Of a stretch of DNA of 64,000 nt, positions 1 through 11,242 are shown piece by piece. The translations under genes were made by a program, and so were the position numbers. The notes under the pieces were generated by a model that was not told the origin of the DNA, did no database searches, and saw only the letters and a program-made list of their open reading frames with translations. Where the stretch lies: positions 82,103-146,102 of the forward strand of contig JACRDO010000133.1 of NCBI GenBank assembly GCA_016212885.1, written 5' to 3'. This DNA comes from Elusimicrobiota bacterium. Lineage in GTDB: Bacteria > Elusimicrobiota > Elusimicrobia > UBA1565. Numbering within the stretch: position 1 is the first letter of the stretch; every line of letters begins with the position of its first letter.

Positions 1-1402
1 GGGCGGCGTCCATCTTCGCAAGGTAAAACCTTTGCGCCAAATTGAAAAGGTGGGTTACGTAGAACAACTTGATGCCTGTTTCCAACAGAGCCCGGACAAT
101 CTGCCTCGCGATCTCCGAGCCTTCTTTCTCGTTTGTCGAGGAGAACGACTCGTTGAGCAGAACGATGCTGTTCGGGGTCATAAGCTCGACCATCGAGCTC
201 ATCCTGCTCAGCTCTTCATCGAGCTTTCCGTTCCCCATGCCGGCGTCTTCTTCCCGCTTGAAGTGCGTGAAGACGCCATCGCAGACATTGCCATGGAACG
301 ACTCCGCCGGGACGAACATGCCGCACTGCATCATCAATTGGGCAAGGCCGATGCTTCGCAGGAACGTCGACTTGCCGCCTTGGTTGGCGCCGGTGATCAT
401 CACGAGCGACTTGCCATCGGCGCTCACATCGCTGCCGACGACTCTCTTTGTTACGCTCAAACTCAGACAGATATCGTATAGCCCCCGGCCGGAGAGCATG
501 GCCTTGCCCGCGACTAAGGGCTCGGGAAAGCAGACGGGCTCGCCCTTCCGGGCCAACTGGTCACGCAGGTTCAAACAGCCGACGTAAAAGCCGAGCTCCG
601 ACCGCAACATGCTGAAGAAGCTCAGGATATGATCGGCCGACTGAGCGATCGCACCGGCGACATGGCGGATTCCCAGGCCCCTCAGCTGCTCCAATGCCCT
701 ATGGCCGCTGTCATCGCGGTCGTCGACTTCATAGACATAGCTGGGGCGGTCTCCGAGCAGACGCCGCTCCGGCCAGCTTCGAAGCCGCTCCATCCAGCTC
801 TGTTTCGTATTCCGTGGTTTGGGTTTGCGGAGCACGTACCGGGCGCCTTTGTTGCCCTTATCGAGCCCGGCGATCATCAGGACGCCCTCTGGAAATGCAA
901 GCCGCCGCAGATGGTCATCGACGAGGCCCAGGTAATCGTCGTCAAGCTCTCGGGCAAGCATGCGGAAGAGCGTCACAAGGCCTTCGGAGCGGAATCGGCC
1001 GCCATGCCCATCAGCGATTTGCCTTAGCCTCTTGAGCAGATCCACGAACTGCTTGAGCAGTTCGACGGACCGATACAGCACCCCTTCGGGATATCGGTCG
1101 GACAAGCCCCAGACCTTCTTTTTGCGTTCGATAGCCTCCACGGCGATGGCGTATATGGCCTTGATGACGGCAGGATGCTCCAGGCAATCGGCAAGGATGC
1201 GCTGGCGATACAGGATCGCCTCTGGGTCATCGAGACTCGCCAAGACAGCCTTCTTCGCGACTTCGAGCAGGAACTCGTCTCCGGCGGCCATCGCTCCGAA
1301 CAGCGTTTCCAGCTCCAGGTCTTGCGTCAACGCCGCTTCGTTCAGCGGCAGGTCTCTTTCGAGATCGACATCCCGATCCCTGAACATCAGAAAGACCCTC
1401 AT
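1..1402 (-). CDS. MutS-family ATPase-domain protein (3' part, runs off the window edge)
   Basis: Minus-strand translation from ATG at 1402 (MRVFLMFRDRDVDLERDLPLNEAALTQDLELETLFGAM...) continues through ...MITGANQGGKSTFLRSIGLAQLMMQCGMFVPAE...FTHFKREED...LLNESFSSTNEKEGSEIA, i.e. Walker A and Walker B/signature of MutS domain V; ORF open to window start. Confidence 0.8.
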   Translation of the reverse strand, partial: MRVFLMFRDRDVDLERDLPLNEAALTQDLELETLFGAMAAGDEFLLEVAKKAVLASLDDPEAILYRQRILADCLEHPAVIKAIYAIAVEAIERKKKVWGLSDRYPEGVLYRSVELLKQFVDLLKRLRQIADGHGGRFRSEGLVTLFRMLARELDDDYLGLVDDHLRRLAFPEGVLMIAGLDKGNKGARYVLRKPKPRNTKQSWMERLRSWPERRLLGDRPSYVYEVDDRDDSGHRALEQLRGLGIRHVAGAIAQSADHILSFFSMLRSELGFYVGCLNLRDQLARKGEPVCFPEPLVAGKAMLSGRGLYDICLSLSVTKRVVGSDVSADGKSLVMITGANQGGKSTFLRSIGLAQLMMQCGMFVPAESFHGNVCDGVFTHFKREEDAGMGNGKLDEELSRMSSMVELMTPNSIVLLNESFSSTNEKEGSEIARQIVRALLETGIKLFYVTHLFNLAQRFYLAKMDAA

Positions 1403-2946
1403 GACGCGATGCGCTCCTTTACGCACTCGTAGGTGAGGCGGTGCTTCTCCGCAATCGCCGCGGCGTAGGCAAGCCCGTTGGCGGGCCTTCGGACGATCTT
1501 GAACGTCCGCCGAGCCGGATCGTCGGGATACACCGTGCTGACCATGCTTACGATGGTGTCGCTTAGCGACGCCAATTCATCAAGGAACGTCACGAATACG
1601 CACAGCATGTCGCGCTGGATTATCCGTTGTATGAGCTCTTTGCCGAGGAACAACGCATCCGTCATCGTCGTGGAGCTGCAGCTTTCATTCATGATGATGA
1701 TGCTGTCGGGCGCGGCGCGTTGGAGGATGTCGTGAATCCTGAGCAGATCATTCTCCAGCTTGCTGCTCAGGTCCCGCAGGTCCTCCTCCCGCTCAAAGTG
1801 GGTAAACAAACTGTCGCAGAGAAAGAGCCTCGCTTCCCTGGCTGGGACGGGACAGCCGAGGCGGGCGAGGTAATGAAGCTGGCCGAAAGTGCGTGCGAAA
1901 GTCGTTTTCCCGCCCTGGTTCGGGCCTGACACTAGACATATGCGTTCCGGATCCTTAAGGTGGAAGTCGTTGGTCACCACGGACGCCTTTTCGCGGGTGA
2001 GCTTGTCCGCCAGGGCAAGATCGAATACCTCGCGGCCGTAGACTTCCTTGGATTGGCCGGTGACGGTGGGATAGCAGAAGGGCAGGCCGGCCCGCTTGAT
2101 GCGCTCGGCGTGCTCGAGACACGCAGCGTAGAACTGGACTTCCCGGTCAAAGACGCGGATCGCGCCATCGAGGTAGTTCGATCGCCGGCGGCAATACTGC
2201 TCAAGGGAAGAGAATATCTCCGGATACAGCTGCGCGACCATGTTCAGCACCGCCGCTTCAACATGGTTCATGTCCGGCCCGGATGAGAGGTCGAACCGGT
2301 ACTCTTTCACCGCTCCCTGCTTGAACTTCTCGAAGGTCCGCAACACTTCCGCGCTGTAATCAGGTTCCGAGTCATATCGGCCGACCACAAGGCGGTTGCC
2401 CTCGATGTGGAGGCAGTAGACGACCCCGGACAGATCGGCCTTAAGCTTCTGCGTTTCAGCGAGAAGCGACGCGAAGTCGCCGGACTCGGTGTAGGCCGTC
2501 AGATACTCGCGCAGGGCCAGGAAGCCCCGCGACCGAAGGTCTGCATGCGCCAGGTCACGGGCCAGACATCCGACCGCGTCGCAATAGGCGTCCACCGCGT
2601 CGAGGAACCAGCCTTGTTTTTGGCGTTCATAGTGAAGTTTGCCTGCTTGAGCGAGATGGCTGCGCATCGCCCGCATCTTTTTGGCGAACCCCGCGATAAG
2701 GCCGGATAGCGCCTGGTCTTCAATGTCCCGCAGTATGTCGTGGCGATATCTGATCGTCTCGACACGGCTCAACGGAGCATGGAAGAAGGGCTTCAGGTCG
2801 TATTCGTCGCGGCCTGCCGTGATGGACGCAACGATCTGGTCTAGATTCAAGTCCTTGAAGCACTCGGGCGCTTCCCGCGCATCGATATCGGCGCCGGTTT
2901 CGGTTCCATCAAATAGGATGCTTCGGAAGGGCAAGTCGTGATTCAT
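1399..2946 (-). CDS. MutS-family ATPase-domain protein (second of a tandem pair)
   Basis: Likely start MNHDLPFRSILFDG at 2946; VSGPNQGGKTTFARTFGQLHYLARLGCPVPA...FTHFEREEDLRDLSSKLENDLLRIHDIL...IIMNESCSSTTMTDA; ATGA overlap with the next gene. Confidence 0.82.
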   Translation of the reverse strand: MNHDLPFRSILFDGTETGADIDAREAPECFKDLNLDQIVASITAGRDEYDLKPFFHAPLSRVETIRYRHDILRDIEDQALSGLIAGFAKKMRAMRSHLAQAGKLHYERQKQGWFLDAVDAYCDAVGCLARDLAHADLRSRGFLALREYLTAYTESGDFASLLAETQKLKADLSGVVYCLHIEGNRLVVGRYDSEPDYSAEVLRTFEKFKQGAVKEYRFDLSSGPDMNHVEAAVLNMVAQLYPEIFSSLEQYCRRRSNYLDGAIRVFDREVQFYAACLEHAERIKRAGLPFCYPTVTGQSKEVYGREVFDLALADKLTREKASVVTNDFHLKDPERICLVSGPNQGGKTTFARTFGQLHYLARLGCPVPAREARLFLCDSLFTHFEREEDLRDLSSKLENDLLRIHDILQRAAPDSIIIMNESCSSTTMTDALFLGKELIQRIIQRDMLCVFVTFLDELASLSDTIVSMVSTVYPDDPARRTFKIVRRPANGLAYAAAIAEKHRLTYECVKERIAS

Positions 2947-2971
2947 GGCCGGACCTTGGTTCATGCCTGAG

Positions 2972-3427
2972 TCAATCTCCCACGGGCAGTAGACGACCGG
3001 CTGCCGGCGCGATGATTTGACCGTGCTTTCGCGCGCAACCGTAGAGGACATCCCGAAGCAGGGTCCTGGTGATATCCATATCAAGCGCCGAGCTGAACGC
3101 GGCATAGTCGTCTCCGCCCGCGGCGTTGAAGAGTTCGACAAGGGCCCGCCCTTCATCAATGGCGCCCTCGGGCGTGCCTTGGAACCAGTCGCCCGTGTCC
3201 AGAACGAGACGCGGCGTCGGAGTTTTCTTCAGCCAGGCGGAGAAGGCCGGAAGCCCGCCGACGGTTCGCCTAGAGCCTTTTTCGTGGAAGGTCGCGGGCC
3301 GGGGCATGACCCAGCCGTGGATGTCGTTGGTGTGGATGATCGTCAGCTTGATGTTCTCGGCCCGTGCCGGGGCGGCCCATAGGCCGACGGCCAAGCAGAC
3401 AAGAACCCGACAATCCGCCGATCTCAT
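2972..3427 (-). pseudogene. Truncated 5'-nucleotidase / metallophosphoesterase (N-terminal fragment with signal peptide)
   Basis: MRSADCRVLVCLAVGLWAAPARAENIKLTIIHTNDIHGWVMPRP...LVLDTGDWFQGTPEGAIDEGRALVELFNAAG contains the HTNDIHG and D-GDWFQGT motifs of the UshA family, but the ORF ends after ~150 aa. Confidence 0.6.
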
Positions 3428-3428
3428 G

Positions 3429-4241
3429 TCATATCCCCTTTGTCGGCTCACGGCCTGCTTGACGCTGCGGAGCTTGCGGTCCAACGCGGGCGGCGACGAC
3501 CGTGACGTTGTCCGTGCCCCCTGCGGCAAGGGCCATCCTGATCAGACGCTCGACGAAGACATCCGGCGGATCGGCATCGCGGATAACCTTGGCGACATCC
3601 TCGTCGCTGACCATCCTGGTGAGGCCGTCGGTGGCCATGAGGATCATGTCTCCCGGCGATAGGACATGATTCGAGACGTCGATTTCCACGTCGGCCTCCG
3701 TCCCGAGGGCGCGGGTCAAGACGCTCGCAAAAGGCGACTTCTCAGCGTCCTGCGGCTTGATGAGGCCTTTGCGGAGCTGCTCTCCAATGACGGAATGATC
3801 TTCGGTCAGCCTGTTCAGGGTGCCCTCGTGAAGCAAATACGCCCTGCTGTCGCCGACATGCGCAACCGTCATAGAGCGGGTATCGGCCCAGACAGCGACG
3901 ATAGTCGTTCCCATCCCCTGGTTTTTTGGGGAGGTATGTCCCATTTCATAGACACGAGCATTGGCGCTCGCCACAAGCGAGCGGAGCAGCAAGCCGCGGG
4001 CGGATAGGCCCTGGGCGGTGCCCGTCGGCTTCCGGCTTGCCCCGAGGTTTTCATGGGCAAGGCCTATGATGCTTTTCACAGCCAGGCCGCTGGCTACTTC
4101 TCCGGCTCTGTGGCCGCCCATGCCGTCGGCGACCACCAGCAGTCCCAAATCCTCATCAATAAGGAAGCTGTCCTCGTTGTTTCGGCGCACGCAGCCTACG
4201 TGCGTGTTGCCGGCGATTTCCATACCGTGTAGATCGGTCAT
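3429..4241 (-). CDS. PP2C-family serine/threonine phosphatase
   Basis: GNTHVGCVRRNNEDSFLIDEDLGLLVVADGMGGHRAGEVAS...VAHVGDSRAYLL...LTEDHS...ATDGLTRMVSDE...GGTDNVTVV. Confidence 0.9.
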   Translation of the reverse strand: MTDLHGMEIAGNTHVGCVRRNNEDSFLIDEDLGLLVVADGMGGHRAGEVASGLAVKSIIGLAHENLGASRKPTGTAQGLSARGLLLRSLVASANARVYEMGHTSPKNQGMGTTIVAVWADTRSMTVAHVGDSRAYLLHEGTLNRLTEDHSVIGEQLRKGLIKPQDAEKSPFASVLTRALGTEADVEIDVSNHVLSPGDMILMATDGLTRMVSDEDVAKVIRDADPPDVFVERLIRMALAAGGTDNVTVVAARVGPQAPQRQAGREPTKGI

Positions 4242-4242
4242 T

Positions 4243-5472
4243 TCAGCATCCGCCTGACTGAGGTTGAAGTCTAAAGACCAATATCGCGCCGGCGATGAAC
4301 AGCACGGCGCTGTAGCCGAAAGCCGCGGCGGTCCCAAAGGTCGTCCACAGCGCGCCGACCACGACGCTCGACACGAAGTCACCGAGGCCGTTGACCGTGG
4401 CGAGGACCCCGAACGCCATGCCGTGATGCTCCGCCCCGACCAACTCCGCGCAAAAAGAGTCCTCCAGCGTTTCTTCGACGGCGACATAAATCCCGCCGGA
4501 AACAAAGATGAGCGTGAAAGTCCAGACTGTTAAAGGCAGGATGATGATCGCCGCCGCCATGAGCGCGGCGAGGAAGTAGCCGGCGGCCAAGACATGGCTT
4601 TTCTTGAAGCGGTCCGCGAGCCAGCCGGCCGCGAACGCAAATGCCGCGTAGAACACGTTGTGAAGAACGTAGAGCGCGACGGCGGCGCTTGCGGCCTTGG
4701 CTGCTCCCAAGGCGGGCGTGAGTTTCTGCGTTGCGAGCAAGATGAGCAATGTGTGCGCGAAATCCCCCGCGCCGAAGAGCCCGACCGCCACGAGGAACCT
4801 GCGATAGGCCGCAGGCAGCATGCGCAGCCGTTCGCCGAAGGAGATGTGCGGGACCGGCAGCCGCTCCTTTTCCTTCACTAGGAAGGCGATAAGCCCGGCT
4901 GCGATGAGGCTGGGAATCAGCGTCATGGCGAAGAGCGGCGGGTAGCGATGATCCATGGCCTGCAACAGGAAGAAGGCGCTCGCCGGTCCGACGATGGCTC
5001 CCATCGTGTCCATCATGCGCTCAAACCCGAACGCCCGGCCGTAAGTCTCCTTCGTCACCGAAGCGGCCAAGAGGGCCTTGCGGACGGGAGTGCGGACTCC
5101 GCGTCCGAGCCAGGCGCAAGCGCGCGCGGCCAGGACGTGCCATGCCGCCGTGGCTAAGCCGAAGGATGCGGTGCCGAAAGCCGTGACCAGATAGCCCAGC
5201 ACCGCTATGGGTTTGCGGCGCCGCAATCTGTCGGTGTAATAGCCGGAGGCCATCTTGGCGAAGCTGGACAGGCCGTCGGAGACCCCCTCAATCAAGCCGA
5301 GCCAGGCCGCCTCCACGCCCATCGTGGCCAAGAAAGCGGGGAGGACGGTCGTGGCGATCTCGTGCGACCAATCGCTGAACAGCGATGCCAGGCCGATGCC
5401 GAGCACGGTGCGATTGAGCCAGCGGGCTTTGGGCTGGGGCGGGCCGGCCGGAACGGGGATTTCGTTCTTCAT
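4243..5472 (-). CDS. MFS transporter
   Basis: 409 aa, ~12 hydrophobic segments, GYYTDRLRRRKPIAVLGYL loop motif. Confidence 0.85.
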   Translation of the reverse strand: MKNEIPVPAGPPQPKARWLNRTVLGIGLASLFSDWSHEIATTVLPAFLATMGVEAAWLGLIEGVSDGLSSFAKMASGYYTDRLRRRKPIAVLGYLVTAFGTASFGLATAAWHVLAARACAWLGRGVRTPVRKALLAASVTKETYGRAFGFERMMDTMGAIVGPASAFFLLQAMDHRYPPLFAMTLIPSLIAAGLIAFLVKEKERLPVPHISFGERLRMLPAAYRRFLVAVGLFGAGDFAHTLLILLATQKLTPALGAAKAASAAVALYVLHNVFYAAFAFAAGWLADRFKKSHVLAAGYFLAALMAAAIIILPLTVWTFTLIFVSGGIYVAVEETLEDSFCAELVGAEHHGMAFGVLATVNGLGDFVSSVVVGALWTTFGTAAAFGYSAVLFIAGAILVFRLQPQSGGC

Positions 5473-5663
5473 CGGGAGCCAAGAACGTTGATCAGCTGAG
5501 TGACCAAGGCCCCTAATTCCTCCATGGCTGGGTCCAGTGAAGCGGCCTCCTCGGGGCTCACCGCCCCGTAACGGGATAAGGCTTTGCTCTTGGTCTCCTC
5601 AATGCTGACCCAATGCGTGTGGAGGTCTGCTGAGCAGAGCCCCTGTTTTTTCCAGGTCCGCAA
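5469..5663 (-). CDS. Small hypothetical protein
   Basis: 64 aa ORF between the MFS gene and the 189 aa ORF; no recognised domain. Confidence 0.3.
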   Translation of the reverse strand: MRTWKKQGLCSADLHTHWVSIEETKSKALSRYGAVSPEEAASLDPAMEELGALVTQLINVLGSR

Positions 5664-6168
5664 GTATCCGTCCGATCTCCCGGCTCTTCGCGCTCAGCTG
5701 TGAAATCCTCAGCCGGAGGCCGTCCTCGGACTCATCCTTGCGGGTCTCCGCGGCCGCGACGGCTTTCTTGATGTCCGAGACGGCGGACTGGAAGAACCCC
5801 TGGATGCTTCTTCGGACCGCTTCTCCAGCCGCCTCGACCTGGCGGGAATAGTCGTAGCGCATCCGGCCCGCATTGACGTCCATCGCCTCCCAAATCTTGT
5901 CCTTGACGGCTTTCCAGAAGAAGGGCTTGAACATCCGCAGGGTCGGCAGAGGGAGGAAGCCAAAGCTCCATGGCGACACCTCTTCCAGGATGAACCAGAC
6001 GGCCGGCGGCGTGATGTCGATGACCGGTTTTTCAAGCTCCCGCGCCTGGACGCCGAACGCTCTCGCCGCGTCCTTCAGCGCTTGGTTCGCCAAGGCGAGG
6101 GTCGTCTCAAGATACCGGTCGCTCATGGAGCGGAACGCCGCGGCCCAGGAGGATTCCTCATTCGCCAA
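5599..6168 (-). CDS. Hypothetical helical protein, possibly the C-terminal fragment of a dynamin-like GTPase
   Basis: Long amphipathic helices around a short hydrophobic segment (FILEEVSPWSFGFLPLPTLRMFKPFFWKAV); no GTPase motifs; resemblance to dynamin-like C-terminal stalks is a weak impression. Confidence 0.4.
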   Translation of the reverse strand: MANEESSWAAAFRSMSDRYLETTLALANQALKDAARAFGVQARELEKPVIDITPPAVWFILEEVSPWSFGFLPLPTLRMFKPFFWKAVKDKIWEAMDVNAGRMRYDYSRQVEAAGEAVRRSIQGFFQSAVSDIKKAVAAAETRKDESEDGLRLRISQLSAKSREIGRILADLEKTGALLSRPPHALGQH

Positions 6169-6291
6169 GTACGCAGTCGATCCGCGGCACGGGGATGACC
6201 GTTTTCGCGGCAGAACCCCTCCGCCTTGAGCAATACGGCCTTCAGGCTGTCCAGGCTCTGGGCTGCCGCCGATGAGGCTTGCGCCAACTTT

Positions 6292-8212
<1,921 letters not shown>

Positions 8213-8216
<4 letters not shown>

Positions 8217-8725
8217 GGCTTTTGTGATCGCTCCCTTTTCTCGATGAGCCACGCGATGCTTTCCACGACTTGGCGGCTCTGGCTCCAAGAGGTCTTCGCT
8301 GAGAGGCAGCGCCGATACCATCGGAGCGCCGCGTCGATATGGTTCAGCTTCTCCTGAATCATCGCCGCCGTTATCATGGCCGCGAACATTTCCGGCTCCT
8401 CGCGCAGGGCGGCGTCCACGGCGGCTTGGGCCTTATTCAGCTCACCGGCGCCCAGATACGCTCTCGCCAGATTCGCCTTGAAAGAAGCTTGCCAGGGGTT
8501 GATTTCCACCGCCCTCTCGAATTCGGACACGGCCGCCGCCCAGTAGCCCACCCGGGCGAATTCACAGCCGATGTTGTTGTGATTGTATCCTCCCCACGGG
8601 TTGCGGCCTATGGCTTTCTCGCGGCGGGCGTTGGCTTCCGGCGTCCAGGTCCTCGCGCGAGGACCTTGCCGCTTGTATCGTTTGGCCAAAAAAAGACCCC
8701 TTCCAAAAGATTTGGTAGGAGTCAT
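8213..8725 (-). CDS. TPR-repeat protein
   Basis: YNHNNIGCEFARVGYWAAAVSEFERAVEINPWQASFKANLARAYLGAGELNKAQAAVDAALREEP. Confidence 0.7.
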
Positions 8726-8806
8726 CAGCCCCGAGGTGGGATAGGGCGCTTCAGGCGAACTCCATCGCCTTATTGAGGACATTGTACCAAAAAAGGCCGG
8801 CGCGCT

Positions 8807-8965
8807 TTAGAACAGCGTGTAGATGAAGGGCGCGACCACGGAGGTCTCCGTGAAGATGAGGAGCAGGCCGAAGAGCATGAAGATGAGGATGATCGGGGCG
8901 AGCCAGTAGCGCTTGCGCACCCTCATGAAGTCCCAAAGCTCCTTCAAGAACTCGATGCGGGCCAT
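8807..8965 (-). CDS. DUF5989-type small membrane protein
   Basis: MARIEFLKELWDFMRVRKRYWLAPIILIFMLFGLLLIFTETSVVAPFIYTLF; position after SxtJ-like gene and carbamoyltransferase. Confidence 0.8.
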   Translation of the reverse strand: MARIEFLKELWDFMRVRKRYWLAPIILIFMLFGLLLIFTETSVVAPFIYTLF

Positions 8966-9372
8966 TAGAATTGCCTCTCGTAAGAGATCCGCTCCACGGG
9001 TTCCCTGCGCTTCCAGTAGGACGCCGCGTCCTTCTCGAAGCCCCGGTCCACCGGGTCCCCGGTGAACAGGCGCATGAGAAAGCCGTAGGGCGTCAGGACG
9101 AGGTAGTAGAGCAGCGTGAGGATGACCGCGGTGTTGATTCGGCCCAGAGCCCGCGCGAACTTCATCCAATAGCGCTCGAAAGGCTCCAGCGCGCTTGGCC
9201 GCGCCAGCGCGGCCAGGATCCCCAGGCCCCCCAGGGCCAGGAAGTACGGGGCAGCTGCGAAGCCTTTGCGCCCGAGGGGCCAGCTCAGCGCGACCAGGAC
9301 GCCCCCCATCAGGAAGCCGAAATTGCGCAGGCGGCGGAGGTCCGCGCCGGGGTCCGGTCTTTTCTCAGTCAA
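8965..9372 (-). CDS. SxtJ-like membrane protein
   Basis: 135 aa with LRRLRNFGFLMGGVLVALSW...ARPSALEPFERYWMKFARALGRINTAVILTLLYYLVLTPYGFLMRLF. Confidence 0.8.
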   Translation of the reverse strand: MTEKRPDPGADLRRLRNFGFLMGGVLVALSWPLGRKGFAAAPYFLALGGLGILAALARPSALEPFERYWMKFARALGRINTAVILTLLYYLVLTPYGFLMRLFTGDPVDRGFEKDAASYWKRREPVERISYERQF

Positions 9373-11194
9373 GCACGAACTCCTTCATCCAGGCTTTGTC
9401 CTGCGCGGCCTTGGCGGCCTCCTTGGGTTGGACCGTCTTGTCCAGCAAAAAGTTCCCCATCGCCAGGGTGTCGATGTCGGTGCGCATGAAGCAGACGTAG
9501 GCGTGCTCGGGGGTGCACACGATCGGCTCCCCGCGGACGTTGTAGGAGGTGTTGACGAGCACGGCGCAGCCGGTGAGATCCTTGAAGGCCTTGATGACGT
9601 CGTAGTACGGGGCGTTGGAGTCCCGGGAGATGGACTGGATCCGCGCGGAGTAGTCGATGTGGGTGATGGCCGGGAGGTCCGAGCGGGGCTTGTTCAGCCG
9701 CTCGATGCCGAAGAGCCGCCGGGTCTCCTCGGTCTCGGCCACGCGCCGCTCCTTGCGCACCGGCGCCACCAGCAGCATGTACGGGCTCTCGTGCTCCATC
9801 TCGAAGTAGTTGGAGATCTCCTCTGCCATGACCACCGGGGCGAAGGGCCGGAAGGATTCGCGGAACTTGATCTTCAGGTTCATCTTGGACTGCATCTCGC
9901 GGTCCCGCGGATCCCCCAGGATGCTCCGGGCCCCGAGGGCCCTGGGCCCGAACTCCATGCGTCCCTGGAACCAGCCGATGACCTTGCCCTGGGCCAGCAG
10001 CTCCGCGGTCCTGCGGGGCAACTCCTTGGAGTCGAGGCGTTCGTACACCGCCCCCCGCGCACGCAGGAAGGTCTCGATCTGCTCGTCCGTGAAGCACGGG
10101 CCCAAGAACGAGCCCTGCTGGGAATCGTGGATCCCGTCGGCCTGCCGGGGGTTGTCGAGGTATTGGTGCCAGAGGAGCAGCGCGGCCCCCAGGGCCCCGC
10201 CCGCGTCCCCGGCCGCGGGCTGTATCCAGATGTCGTCGAAGATGCGCTTCTCCCAGATCTTCCCGTTGCCCACGCAGTTGAGCGCCACCCCCCCGGCCAG
10301 GCAGAGGTTCTTTAAGCCCGTCTCCTTGCGCGCGTGGCGGGCCATGCGCAGCATGACCTCTTCGGTCACCGCCTGCACCGACGCGGCGAGGTCCATGTCG
10401 CGCTGGGAGAGGTTCGACTCGGGCTCGCGCGGCGGGCCGCCGAAGAGGCGGTGGAACTTCTCATTGGTCATGGTCAGCCCGGCGCAGTAGCCGAAGTACT
10501 CCATGTTCATCTTGAAGGAGCCGTCCTCCTTGAGGTCCATGAGCTCCTTGAAGATGACGTCCACGTAGCGCGGCTCCCCGTAGGGAGCCAGCCCCATGAC
10601 CTTGTACTCCCCGGAGTTGACCTTGAAGCCCGTGTAGTAGGTGAAGGCCGAGTAGAGCAGGCCCAGGGAGTGAGGGAAGCGCAGGTCCGCGAGAAGCTCC
10701 ACTTTGTTGCCCCGTCCCGCGCCGTAGCTGGTCGTGGTCCATTCCCCCACCCCGTCCATGGTGATGATCGCGGCCTCCTGGAACGGGGAGGGGAAGAAGG
10801 CCGAGGCCGCGTGGGATTCGTGGTGCTCGGGGAAGAGTATCTTCCCGGAATAGCCCAGCTGATCGCGGATGGCCTCCCTCAGCCACAGCTTCTCCTTGAT
10901 CCACAGCGGCATGGACATGGCGAAAGACTTAAATCCCTTGGGCGCGAAGGCCAGGTAGGTCTGGAGGATGCGCTCGAACTTGAGCAGCGGCTTGTCGTAG
11001 AAGCCCACCAGGTCGAGCTGGGAGGCGGTGGTGCCCCCTTCCTTCAGGCAGTACTTGAGCGCGTTGAAGGGGAAATTCTGGTCGTGCTTCTTCCGGGTGA
11101 AGCGCTCCTCCTGCGCCGCGGCGATGATCCTGCCGTCGCGGACCAAGGCGACGGCGCTGTCATGGTAGAACGCGGAGATGCCTAAAACGTCCAT
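9365..11194 (-). CDS. Carbamoyltransferase (NodU/CmcH family)
   Basis: MDVLGISAFYHDSAVALVRDGRIIAAAQEERFTRKKHDQNFP...LAGGVALNCVGNGKI...MEFGPRALGARSILGDPRD...LVNTSYNVRGEPIVCTPEHAYVCF. Confidence 0.93.
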   Translation of the reverse strand: MDVLGISAFYHDSAVALVRDGRIIAAAQEERFTRKKHDQNFPFNALKYCLKEGGTTASQLDLVGFYDKPLLKFERILQTYLAFAPKGFKSFAMSMPLWIKEKLWLREAIRDQLGYSGKILFPEHHESHAASAFFPSPFQEAAIITMDGVGEWTTTSYGAGRGNKVELLADLRFPHSLGLLYSAFTYYTGFKVNSGEYKVMGLAPYGEPRYVDVIFKELMDLKEDGSFKMNMEYFGYCAGLTMTNEKFHRLFGGPPREPESNLSQRDMDLAASVQAVTEEVMLRMARHARKETGLKNLCLAGGVALNCVGNGKIWEKRIFDDIWIQPAAGDAGGALGAALLLWHQYLDNPRQADGIHDSQQGSFLGPCFTDEQIETFLRARGAVYERLDSKELPRRTAELLAQGKVIGWFQGRMEFGPRALGARSILGDPRDREMQSKMNLKIKFRESFRPFAPVVMAEEISNYFEMEHESPYMLLVAPVRKERRVAETEETRRLFGIERLNKPRSDLPAITHIDYSARIQSISRDSNAPYYDVIKAFKDLTGCAVLVNTSYNVRGEPIVCTPEHAYVCFMRTDIDTLAMGNFLLDKTVQPKEAAKAAQDKAWMKEFVLD

Positions 11195-11242
11195 GGCCGC
11201 GCTATTTTCCTAAATTTCGCGTTTTGCGTCCAGAATAAGGGC

